This document shows, one piece after another, positions 1 to 10,900 of a stretch of DNA of 64,000 bases (position 1 is its first letter; each line of letters opens with the position of its first letter). The DNA is taken from assembly GCF_001039355.2 (NCBI RefSeq), contig NW_019775413.1, positions 481,237 through 545,236 of the forward strand, read 5' to 3'. The stretch is from Lingula anatina. Its lineage: Eukaryota > Brachiopoda > Lingulata > Lingulida > Lingulidae. The notes below the pieces were generated by a model. The model was not told the DNA's origin, ran no database searches, and worked only from the letters and a program-made list of their open reading frames with translations. The translations under genes and the position numbers were made by a program.

Positions 1-110
1 GTCTAAGACTGGTCATCTGGTCATAAATCACATGTAGAAACAGTTAAAGAGTTCTAAATATTCATGCACTTGTAGCTAACTAGTAATCAGGGACATTTGC
101 ATTGGTCAAC

Positions 111-115
<5 letters not shown>

Positions 116-158
<43 letters not shown>
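116..158. repeat. (TA)n microsatellite
   Basis: An uninterrupted run of alternating T and A of about 43 bases. The short reading frame across it translates to a Tyr-Ile run and is an artefact of the repeat. Confidence 0.95.
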
Positions 159-159
<1 letters not shown>

Positions 160-3100
160 TATGGTCTGACTGTGTTGGTTATACTGACTGTATTGCTTGG
201 ACAACCCATTTTTATTGTATTTACAGTTAGAACTCGCACATATTTTGTGACAAGATGTATTTTTGGCATATGTTTTGCCTTTGTTGAAAGTATGTAGTAC
301 ATGTAGGTAGTATATTGTGGCTGTGCCATGAATTAAGGATCTTTACTTTTGCAGCTGCTGGTTTGTTTCAGCTTGCATTCTCTAAAAGCTTATGTTTTAT
401 TCAGTTGCACCGATTCTAATAATGAAAAAATTAAGAATTTACTGCTTAAATATCCTTTTCAAAGTTACACAAGTGTGTAGGTTAAAAAAAGCATCAGAGT
501 CCCATTCTGTCATTTCTGACAATTAGTTTATTCAATATGCTAACATCGAAATACTCAAGTAAACTGACCTCAGTAAAAATACATAGCTATGTATAAGTTT
601 ATTTACATAGCTATAGATAAGTTGAATAAAGGTATCACAATATTTGAGTAAAATTTTATGTTGTTACTTTCTATATTTTTGAGTTAAAAACCTCGCCAAC
701 TAGGGAAAATTTGCTTCCCAATCCTGCATTAAAGAGATATTAAATTACAATATATAGTATTGGATTTTCCTGTGTACTGCAAACATGAGTAAGTTGAAGG
801 GTATGTGCATGTGGATTTAATTCAAATGTCACATAAGTAAATGGATCATTATCAGGCTTTGGATAATAATGAAAAGAAATTCCCCAAAGAAAAAATAAGA
901 CAAAATATCATGCATCCTGACAAGTGTCACTGAAAAAATATATGCATAACACCCCTACTGTATTGAAATCTGATATAAGCTTCAAAAGTATGGAACGTCA
1001 ATAAAAACAACGGAAAAAGCCTGGAAGAGACTTTTTTTTAAATTTTTTGAGAAGATTAACAAAAAAGTTGTTCTTTGTTGAACTAGATATTCTGCAATCA
1101 GAACCATCTGAAGTCTGTAAAATGTAAAGCTTCAGTTTCCATTTTCTCATTACGAACACACGATTCACGTGCCCTGCTAATTAAGTACTTTGATCTCATT
1201 TCAACCCTACTCTTTTATACTGCAGGATGGTAAACTGACAGAACTAAACGTCTCAGTGATGTTCTGGATGAGGCATATGTGTGTAGGGTGGAAGATTATC
1301 ATTAATGAAAACATCAGTATCCTAAATGTAGTGAGAACACACTGAAAATTAAAAAAAAATTAAGAATAACTCAGTGAAACAACGAATATAGAAAGAAGTC
1401 TTTTTTTTTTTGTTATGATTTAATAGGTCCAAAGTACCGGTAAGGGTGTCTGCCAACCAACGGCGATACTGTACTGCATGTATCTGGAGACACAGAACTG
1501 TAGAAAAAACGAGAGGTTCAATATACCGAAATCATTCGCCATGTGGTGTTAGTCATTTTTAGGATGTTATTTTGTTTTGCATTATCTCCTAGATACATTT
1601 CTCTTGGTAGGCGCTAAGTGCTGGTATGTGTGGGATTTATCTTGTTAAAACAATCACCATAACCAATTCCACCAGGCGTAGTTTACGAAGCACTTTCACT
1701 AAAAGCTCTTGCTACTGAGGGCGTTAAAACACATCTCGGCTCCACAGGTCTGGAGTGGCAAATTGTGTTTAATACTTGCACAATGGAAGATGAACGCACA
1801 CAACGTGGAATAATTTGGTTCGGCGGCTTTCAAGTAGGTTGCGTGGTGAATATAATTGAACGACAATGCCACTTGCTGATAGTCACTTATGGATTTACTT
1901 ATTTATGAAGTTACTTTCCGAAACTCTCACTAAGAGACCAGCCAGTACCAGACAAACAACTGTTACTTAATTACATACCATACATACATACATTTACTTA
2001 ATATTCTCTAATGCTTACCGTCTCGTAAATGGTTGTATATAGCAATTATCTGCAGTTATTTTTACATAGAATAACAAGAAAAAAGAAAAAAAAACATTAA
2101 GTGAATGTTCAAGATTAAAAGAAACAATATTAAGTGTTTTGATGTCGTTGAGATCTACTGCTACCATTATATAAATAGGAATTTCACAAATCTTTTGGTT
2201 CGTCTTTGCTGGTATTGTCAATAACCAGTTGTCTTCGAGGTGGGCAAAATGTGGTAATGTAGGAATCTGGCATGTTTTTCGCCTTTTGTAATGTGCACGT
2301 GGGCAGCAGGAAATAGATGGTAATTCAAAGCCAAATTCTATGCTATCTGTGGTCTAAGATATGACTTTTTTCTTACTATTCTGAACGGTAATATGAACAG
2401 TTATGAATAGAAAGGAAAATTGCCTCTCTTTGCGGTCGTCGAGTAAATGGTAACATGCTCAAATGACAGCTTATATAACATAAACAATTCCCAATAGAAC
2501 ATGTAATGCTGAAATGCATCTAATTCTCGAACATTTGGAATTTTGAGACGAAATTCTGTGATTTCAATTCAGTTTTGACACTTTTTCCAGAGTGCTTTAA
2601 ACGTTAAATTCCTTAACTCATGCATTCAAACTCTCCTATCCAAATTCCTATCCTAGTTAATTATTTGAATATTTGTCTCTCTAATTAATTTCATTACCTT
2701 CGCTCAAACACGTGATGCCGTTTTTTTTTTTTTTTACATCTAATGATTTCTAAATGTTAAAACATGGTACATATACATGTAAGTCATACATGGCTGTTAA
2801 TTCTTCATACAAAATTCACCCACTATGTCAGTTTGTGAATATAAAAGTATGTAATATGGATATTCTTTTTATCAAAATGCTTCTAAATGATGTACCATCA
2901 TGCTTTAAAAGAAGGGTTAGTAATTTCATTTAGTACTTTGTCTCTTAAAGAATTCGTAGGAAAAGGAAGCCACATATGGGGATCTAGAATCACTTGTCAT
3001 GTATTTACACATCTTTTAAATCTTTTAAAATAAAGATTAAAACTAAAAATATTTTAGCTGTTAAAAATAAGAACTGTTGGAAATGTAAAATCTGCTGGTA

Positions 3101-3210
3101 CATGTAACAAGGGCCCAGAAAAAGGCTTCCTTCCCACTGCAGGCTGTTAAGTCCCGGCAGATTTACGGGTCTTACAAAGAATACAAACTGTTGATAATAT
3201 TTTTAGTTAA
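159..3210. other. Non-coding stretch, nothing recognised
   Basis: AT-rich sequence with no reading frame that resembles a known protein. It lies 3' of the CARD exon on the minus strand, so its right-hand part probably contains that gene's 3' UTR. Poly-T runs occur near 1401 and 2720. I see no RNA gene or transposon end here. Confidence 0.5.
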
Positions 3211-3518
3211 TCAAACATAAACCTCCTTGTGCGTGATATATGCAGCACTCATCATCTGGTACGCCAATTCCTGATATTCAGGTTCCCCTAATAACGCTCG
3301 ACAAAAGACATCATATGCCTGCGATCCCCGGTGACGTAGGATGTCAAGGAGGAGCTCTATACGCCCATCATGGGATGACTTTTGCATTATTGATATGTAA
3401 TGGGGCGTGGACACAATTCCGGCTTGGTGAAGTGCGGGGATCACCTTGGTAACCTCGACGATTGACAGGAGGTCCGTCTTATACATCTCTATCAATGACC
3501 TGTGGTGTTTATCCATGC
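3211..3518 (-). CDS. CARD-domain exon (3' exon, likely of the ankyrin gene)
   Basis: The minus-strand frame encodes about 101 residues ending in TGA at 3213-3211. The protein fits a caspase-recruitment domain (CARD, a death-fold module for homotypic binding in apoptosis and innate immunity): an amphipathic first helix (SLIEMYKTDLLSIV), a middle helix followed by HYISIMQ, and the signature LLDILRHRGSQAYDVFCRAL in the last third. The ATG at 3516 is preceded immediately by a splice acceptor (ATTTCAG then GC-ATG), so this is an internal or terminal exon rather than a clear start. The nearest upstream coding sequence on the same strand is the ankyrin exon. A donor at 4148 (T|GTACGT) would join in frame and create a Cys codon at the junction, giving an ankyrin-CARD protein. 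A separate small CARD gene with a 5' UTR exon is the alternative. The CARD call is strong; the fusion is inferred. Confidence 0.75.
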
Positions 3519-4148
3519 CTGAAATGACATTTATAGGTTCATTATACTATAGTCATTAAAAGACGTATAATATGCAAATATCGAACGACTAAGAGTACAG
3601 TGAAATGTATCACTCAAAAATATTATGAAACCTACTGAATCTAGCTGCTTACTTGGGTAGATCGTATGTGAGGACTGTTATACGTTATGTGTTATTTAAC
3701 CAAAAATTGCCAGCCGGGGATAGTGACGGTGCATCTTCAAGTAGAGTCAAGGTCAAATAAGATGTGACATATCTGAAATCAAACTTTCTTATCGCCCACT
3801 GAAGTTTTGACTAGATAAAAAACCGCTTATTGCTGCAAATCAATACCGTCCTCAAATTTAATACCACGGAAGACTATCGGAAGCAGTATTACTTAAAACT
3901 GCTGTACACCATTCTATTCTGTTAAACTATAGTATTTTAGTCAAGTAAAATGTATACTAGGTCGTTATGAAGAAAGGAAAGGTAAAATTCACACAAATGT
4001 TGGCATGGCTATTTGCTTTTCTAATAAAAACGAATAACAGACAAAAGACTTGGGTCGACGCGTTTTGTAATTAAACGAATTGTTTTAATTATCTTTTGAT
4101 GAAACGTTTTTCTTAATCTTGTTCTATTGCTGACATAAAAATACGTAC
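3519..4148 (-). other. Inferred intron between ankyrin and CARD exons
   Basis: On the minus strand this begins GTACGT just after the last ankyrin repeat and ends TCATTTCAG before the CARD exon. The phases match (phase 1 on both sides). If the ankyrin exon is instead read to its stop at 4021, the stretch 3519-4020 is simply intergenic; it contains no other frame of note. Confidence 0.5.
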
Positions 4149-7100
4149 ATGCGTATTTCTCGAGCAGATTATGTATGATATTCCCGTCTTTTGGGCAGTG
4201 GTCTAGAGCTTCTTTCCCCGTCTTGTCTTTAGCAATTGGGTCGGCACCGTTGTCCAGAAGACATTTTGCCATCAGATAAAGCCCTCTTCGACACACCTTC
4301 ATCAAAGGAGTCTCCCCATTAATGTCTTTTGAATTGACATCGATGCCCTCCTGTATCAACAGCCGGACACATGTCAACTTGGGATCGTCTGCTTCACAGC
4401 AGTGGTGAAGAGCGTCTCGCAGTTGGTGATCAACAGCGTTCACTTTGATGCCGCGTTTGAGAAGCGCAGATAAAAAGAACATGTGTCCGTTACGACATGC
4501 CTCCATGGCGGGGGTGACCAAGTTGTTGTCCGGTGAATCGATGGAGGAGCCGTAGAGGGATAAAAGTGAGAGAAGTTCGGCGTCTCCCGTAAGAGCACAG
4601 TAGTGCATTACATTGCGACCGTTGGCGTCCGTCACATTTATTTTTCTAACAGCGAGATTAAGTTGGTTCAGGAGGTAATCGACTATTTGAATGCTTCCTG
4701 TTTCTGTGGCCGCCATGAGAACGGTTCGTCCATCGTTATCTATGTCAAACGTTGCACCGTGTTCTATCAAAAACTGCACAAGACAAATGTCCCTTTTGTC
4801 AATTGCAGTGAATAAAGCAGTTCTACCATCTTTGGTCTTAGCGTTGACATCCACATGCATTTGGCTGACAATGTATTTCACTGCTTTCATATTTCCAATC
4901 CTGCATGCAGAGATGAGTATAGTATCTCCTTGGTCATCGAAGTCTACTCTGCGGTCATAGTTGTGACCAAACCGACGCAATAAGTTCACCTGTCCCTTAA
5001 TGGCCATATGGTGCAACGCTGTCCGCCCGTGGACATCCTTGAAATTGACGAAACTGCCACCATTAGAACTGCATTCAATTATAACTTGAAGAATGTCTTG
5101 GTATTGGCTTTCTGTGCAAATGGCAAGAATCGTCTTGCCTTCAACATTTGGCAGCACTTTAACTTCGTTGCGCAAAAGAAGTTTGATGCAAGACGTGCAA
5201 CCAGATTTCAAAGCATAGAACAAAGCATTTTCGCCTTTTGCGTCAGTGGCATTGACTTTTAAGCCGAGTTCTTGAGAGTGATTGAGAAGGTATTCCAGAA
5301 CATTCACGTGTCCTTTTTCTGCAGCGACCATAAGTAAACTTTTCCCGTTGATATCGTCTGTCACCCCAACTCCATTAAGAAGCAACGACTCCAAGATCTC
5401 AACGTATCCCGCCGACGACGCATAATAAAGGGCATTTTGGCCGTTGTCGTCTTTTTTGTTAATATCAAGCCCTATCATTATATCATTTTCCAGTAAATAT
5501 TTGACAATTTCTCTATGTCCGAGAGATGAAGCAGTCATAAGTATTGTTTGGTTCTTAAAGTTGCATTCAACTGCTATGCCCTGTTTTATAAGCAGTTGAC
5601 AGGCATCGATTTTGCCTCCTTTTACAGAGTAGAAAAGGGCGTTGTTTCCTTCCTTGTCCCTCGCGGAGAGTTCTACGCAAAGAAGAGAAGCTCTGTCAAC
5701 TAGGTATGTGATGAAGTTCAGAAGCCCGCGTTCGGCGCAGTGCATTAAAACTGTCGTTCCCCCCGCTGTAGGTGTGAGAAGTGCACCCTTTTTCACGAGA
5801 AGTTTAAGCATATCCAGGTTGTTCACTTGCGCGCTGTAGAATGCAGCATTCCAGCCGTCATGGTCGCGTTGGTTTAAGTCAATTTGTAGAAGGTGACGAT
5901 TGTCCAAAATGAACTGTGCCATATCGGAGTCGTTTCTTGCAATAGCCTGCATAAGAATGGAACGTCCATCTAGCGCCTCTTCCACGGGGATATCATTGGC
6001 AATTAATTTTCGGCAAATATCCACGTGTCCTCCAGCGACACCATAAAACAGACAATTCCAGCCGTCTTTGTCTTTTGCGCAAGTGTCTATTTTAAGAGTA
6101 TCCGCGTGATCCAAAAGGTACTGTGTCAAGGATTGTTGTCCTTTGCCTGAAGCTTGCATCAAAAGAGACACTCCGTCATTGCTGTTTTCGATTTTGACGC
6201 CGTACTTAATGAGAAGCTGGAAGACAGACACGTCACCCGAAGTGGCACAGTAGAATAAACAGTTTCTTCCTTTTGTGTCCTTTTCATTTATGTCTATACC
6301 CAGATCTCTGGCACTTTTGAGAAGGTGCTCCATGACCTTGACATTGGGTTTTAAAGCGGAAAGCATAAGAAGATTTCTGCTTTCGGCCGCGTATTCAATT
6401 GGCACTCCTTTCTTTGTCAGAGTATCAAACAGTTCAAGTTGTTCTCCTTCACAGCAATAATAAAGGGCATTTCTTCCATTTTTGTCCTTTTCAGTGATGT
6501 TTATGTTGACAGATTGCGCGTTTTGCATGAGGAAAAGAACTATTGCCGTGTGACCATGGTAACACCCTTCCATTAAGATTGTTACACCGGAAAAATCAGG
6601 CTGTGGCTTAACACCTTTGTTTAACAACATCTGAAGACAATCCAAATGTCCCGCCGATACGCTGTAGAACAGACAGTTGCGACCAAGCTTATCAGTTTGC
6701 TGTTTATCAACCCCATTAGATAACAGGTATTCAACAACATGTTTGTTTCCCGCGTATGCAGCCAGCATTAAGCTGCTTACGCCGCGTTGGTTGGTAACAT
6801 GCATGTCCGCCCCTGCCTCAACAAGATGTTGAACCACCGACAGGTGCCCTTCGAAACATGCCTCTAGTAGAGCCGTATCCCCCAGAGAGTTCTGTAGATT
6901 TATAGTTGCCCCGTTGTTGACCAAAGTTTGTACCATGCGTAATTTACCGCTCATAGCAGCTATCATAAGAGCAGTAACCTTGTCGTAAGCTACCGGGCTG
7001 TTTGTGGTGTCATCTACCGCACACCCTTCGTCCAGGCCGTACTTGCGGGCTGCCAAGTGCTCCAGGACGTCTGGGTACCAGCCGGTAGTAGCGGCCACCA

Positions 7101-7219
7101 CTGGGGTGGCGTTATGGATATACACATCCCGGGCGGAGGACGGGCGTCGAATATGATAAGTTTCGTTACATCTTTGAGTCATTAGCTCCTGCAAGTTTTT
7201 ATCTTGAATTCCGTCCAGT
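4021..7219 (-). CDS. Giant ankyrin-repeat exon (main copy)
   Basis: A single uninterrupted frame of about 1,060 residues on the minus strand, stopping at TAG 4021. It is almost entirely ankyrin repeats, helical modules that bind proteins: I count 28 from the segment beginning DKVTALMIAAMSGKLRMVQ, plus one or two weaker ones before it. From about the fourth repeat they alternate between a 33-residue type (G-x-N-x-LFY or LYY) and a 36-residue type (G-x-x-LM), so the larger unit is about 69 residues. The real N-terminus is not here: at 7219 the frame runs into a duplicated copy of its own 5' part, whose continuation supplies the ATG at 7978. Past the last repeat (LLEKYA) the frame continues as a basic tail (RTRLRK, KTIRLITKR) to the stop. 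If the donor at 4148 is used, this tail is intronic and the exon joins the CARD exon at 3518. No catalytic domain is visible. The product may be an adaptor or immune sensor, inferred only from the CARD neighbour. Confidence 0.85.
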
Positions 7220-7868
7220 CACCCTGAGCTTCAGAGCTAACTTGNCCGGCTGTGGCTTAACACCTTTGTTTAACAACATCTGAAGACAATCCAAATGTCC
7301 CGCCGATACGCTGTAGAACAGGCAGTTGCGACCAAGCTTATCAGTTTGCTGTTTATCAACCCCATTAGATAACAGGTATTCAACAACATGTTTGTTTCCC
7401 GCGTATGCAGCCAGCATTAAGCTGCTTACGCCGCGTTGGTTGGTAACATGCATGTCCGCCCCTGCCTCAACAAGATGTTGAACCACCGACAGGTGCCCTT
7501 CGAAACATGCCTCTAGTAGAGCCGTATCCCCCAGAGAGTTCTGTAGATTTATAGATGCCCCGTTGTTGACCAAAGTTTGTACCATGCGTAATTTACCGCT
7601 CATAGCTGCTATCATAAGAGCAGTAACCTTGTCGTAAGCTACCGGGCTGTTTGTGGTGTCATCTACCGCACACCCTTCGTCCAGGCCGTACTTGCGGGCT
7701 GCCAAGTGCTCCAGGACGTCTGGGTACCAGCCGGTAGTAGCGGCCACCACCGGGGTGGCGTTATGGATATACACATCCCGGGCGGAGGACGGGCGTCGAA
7801 TATGATAAGTTTCGTTACATCTTTGAGTCATTAGCTCCTGCAAGTTTTTATCTTGAATTCCGTCCAGT
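6599..7868. repeat. 621-bp direct repeat joined by one N
   Basis: 6599-7219 and 7248-7868 align at a constant offset of 649 with four substitutions. Between them lie 25 unrelated bases (7220-7244), an N (7245) and two more bases. This is the expected form of a contig end overlapping the next contig without being merged. Confidence 0.93.
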
Positions 7869-7978
7869 GTACCTCTTAAAGATTTCATATCGCCGCCACG
7901 GATTGCATCAAACAGACGTACATGAGGATATTGAACCACTGTTGGCGAAATATTTTTGTCGTCTTCGAGTATCCCCAT
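7199..7978 (-). CDS. 5' part of the ankyrin gene, duplicated by assembly
   Basis: The minus-strand frame starts at ATG 7978 (MGILEDDKN) and runs through an N-terminal ankyrin-like stretch (VRLFDAIRGGDMKSLRG) and four repeats, then breaks at the single N at 7245. Bases 7248-7868 repeat 6599-7219 with four mismatches and no indels that I can see, so this piece and the main copy are almost certainly one exon. The first 45 residues come from here and the rest continues in the main copy, for a total of about 1,100 residues. The mismatches (pairs 6673/7322, 6906/7555, 6958/7607, 7102/7751) look allelic; one changes Thr to Ser. The start is chosen because the first ATG upstream is followed at once by TAG. 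A real partial tandem duplication is the less likely alternative. Confidence 0.8.
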   Translation of the reverse strand: MGILEDDKNISPTVVQYPHVRLFDAIRGGDMKSLRGTLDGIQDKNLQELMTQRCNETYHIRRPSSARDVYIHNATPVVAATTGWYPDVLEHLAARKYGLDEGCAVDDTTNSPVAYDKVTALMIAAMSGKLRMVQTLVNNGASINLQNSLGDTALLEACFEGHLSVVQHLVEAGADMHVTNQRGVSSLMLAAYAGNKHVVEYLLSNGVDKQQTDKLGRNCLFYSVSAGHLDCLQMLLNKGVKPQPXKLALKLRVTGRNSR

Positions 7979-10900
7979 ATTTCTACATGTGGTGTCATTG
8001 CCAAGCTTAAGGTAGGCGGCGTGGACCTTGCTATTTTAACTATCATGATAACGGAGAGGTGATAACGTGAGATCAGGTGATGCAGTGACGTCAGTGTGTC
8101 AGTCACTGAGAGCCGTACGTGTATGTGTGTATCTAAACCTGGTCGTTTCGATACCGCAGCTCCAAATGTCACAGCACTCTGGAAAGAATGATACAAAAAT
8201 ACGATTTTGACCTACATGAATTTTTCATTGGAATTTATAGAGTCCGACTCTTTTGCGCTATCATAATTGCAGATGAAAACACTGCACTGTAAAGCAGGCC
8301 ATGAATAAAATGATTTTATTACCTTGCCACTTTTTACAGTATTTTTCAAAATAAGATTGATATCTCAAGTAATGACGTTAGATTTTGAACAGGAAAGGAA
8401 TGAAATCACAATATCAAAAGGGTAGTCAGAATTAAGTGTTCCCAGAGCTGACCATGAATTTTTCAATTGTAAAGGAACTATGTGCTGATTAGGCGTAATG
8501 CGTGTAACTCCGAGCACATAAATCCAGTTGCCTGTTACTTCATTGTGTTGTCCGATTTCATTTTGAAATAGTTTCATTCGTCATCCAATTGTATCACAGT
8601 AAACCGCTTGGATTACCTGCAATTGTGACTGCTAATAATTCGAAAAGAGATATGCTTTGACTGTTATCAATTTTGCATAGAGAAATTACACACACACATG
8701 CAAATGTTCCATCGTTCTTTTGTCGACATCATAAGAACGGATTATCTGTGGAATGCTATGAAGCTCTGAAGACAGCACATTGTTTTCTATCGCCACCTAT
8801 CTATTTTCTCCATTGAATGAAATATTAAATGAGACTTCAAAGAAAAGGCCAGAAAATAATACACTCAGGATATCAATTGCAGTTTGAAAAGGTACTAAAC
8901 CCTTTGTATTTTGTAGCAATGTCGATAATAAAACGTGGGAGGCTGTACATCGAATAACCGTACCCATATTCAAAAACACTTTGATTGACCTTTATCCATC
9001 TTGTGGTAATTACATTCATGATGTAAGGATATAACTAATCGTATATTGCACGTTTAATGCAAAACATTTTTATTTAAAACGTTGTGTAATGGAAGCCATT
9101 AGTTATAATCAACATTGCAATCTCCTTTCTTGGAGAAAAAAATTACACGTAGATGTGGTTTCAATAATACAAGCATAGGACGTCATATCAAATAAATGAA
9201 GATGGATGTTTTTTCCTTTGAAATTGCTTCCGTTAGTTTATAAAACTATCAAACCATGGATTAATCTGAAGGATATAATAAGGATGATTATGATAAGATG
9301 AAGACTCCTAACACGCACTTTTCGTATTACAGTGATAAACGAAATGTCTTTTGAAATTCACCAGAAGCCTGATAGTAAGAGAAACAGAAAGATTGGTCAG
9401 CAGATACTCACAGGCCAGACAGATATCATGATCATACATGGGGGAAAATGGAATAGTCCAGCAGTTCACAGGTCCGAAGGTGCATTGGTCTGAAGGTTCT
9501 CTAGGTCGAAATCATATCTGTTTATCTACGTTCGTCAGGAGGCTCGATCAGGTCATTGCCACCAGAAAACAGGCGCAATCTTCACCACCGGTACTGTTGC
9601 AACAGAATGTCTCTTTCTGATCAAGTACCACTGCTCCATCGAGCTTTTAAACCTTCGGACCAATGAAACTTTGGGTCTTTTTTCTTTCAAATTTACCCAT
9701 GTTCAAATATTTTTCGGATCAATTACCCTTCGGAGCTGCAGTGGAGCTTCAAAATATCCGTACACAAGTAAAAGCATGATAGAAAGAAAAAAATCCTTGC
9801 AGTTTTACCCATTACGCAAACAGCATCTATACACTGTACACAGTCTACAGCCGAAATACTAGAGTATTTTATAGGTCGCAAAAGCATTCCATAGCCGTCT
9901 TGAACATGCCATGCTTTATTGAATTTGTTTCTAGATTCTCCACGGATTCAGCCTTACGTTTTCTGTTTTCAGAGTGTTCTTTATTTCACTTGATATGTTT
10001 ACCTTCACCGTTGAGCTACATGTATTCTTAGATCGGCACGCACCACAGCGGCTTGTATAATTGCAAATCGATCCCCATGGTCGCTGATCGAGATGATCGC
10101 TTACATGGGATTGTCACATGGACTTTCGGCATTAGATAAAAATGAACAGCGTTCATGCAATATAAAGATTGGTGGTTGTTCCTCGTGTTTTCTGTAATCA
10201 AGAACATACCCTAAAACGACTTATAAATTAATCAGCTTGGGCAATGGTTTTTACGTTTTCTGACACAATACATGTACACGTACGTGGTGGAAATCGCAAA
10301 TGAATTTAAATTTTGCACATTACCTAATTAGAAATATCTTAGACCGAGTCCTTGTGGAATGGTATACATTTCTTCTCAGTATAATGAGCTTTGATCTCCT
10401 TTACGAAAGACGTGCTCGAGTTTTCTGAAAAAAATCCTTAGACAATTAACAGAACGTAAAAATACATAATTGACGTCCGAATATGGCATTTGACTTCATG
10501 GTTAATACTAATTGGTCCCAAGGAAACATACATTCAAATAATTGTGTCTGGCGGATTCTTACCGAGGAAAAATTGTAGGCCTAACTGAAATTCCAAATAG
10601 ATGTCAGCGGGAAGAAATGGAATTCATGAAGAAGGTCAAACTCCCATAACAGGAAACGGGCCACGGTTACTTTTAGACAGATTTCCATTAATCAACTTTA
10701 CCTAGCGCATGAGATTCGTTATCTACCTGCTAATGATAAAATCATTGCTTTCTTTTCTGATCTGGTAATCAATACAATCGTTCTATGAATAATATACCTC
10801 GTCAATATTGCAAGCACTCTATATACGTCGTAAAAAAAGTGCGAGTCGTAGCAGAGACATTGTATACTACAGTGATCGCCTGTACTAAAAGACGCACTCT

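Noticed and set aside
4603-6460. Plus-strand reading frames of 60-89 codons across the ankyrin exon
   Set aside because: They are antisense shadows of the long ankyrin frame on the minus strand.
7885-8196. 103-codon minus-strand frame overlapping the ankyrin start
   Set aside because: Overlaps the start region in another frame and shows no domain.
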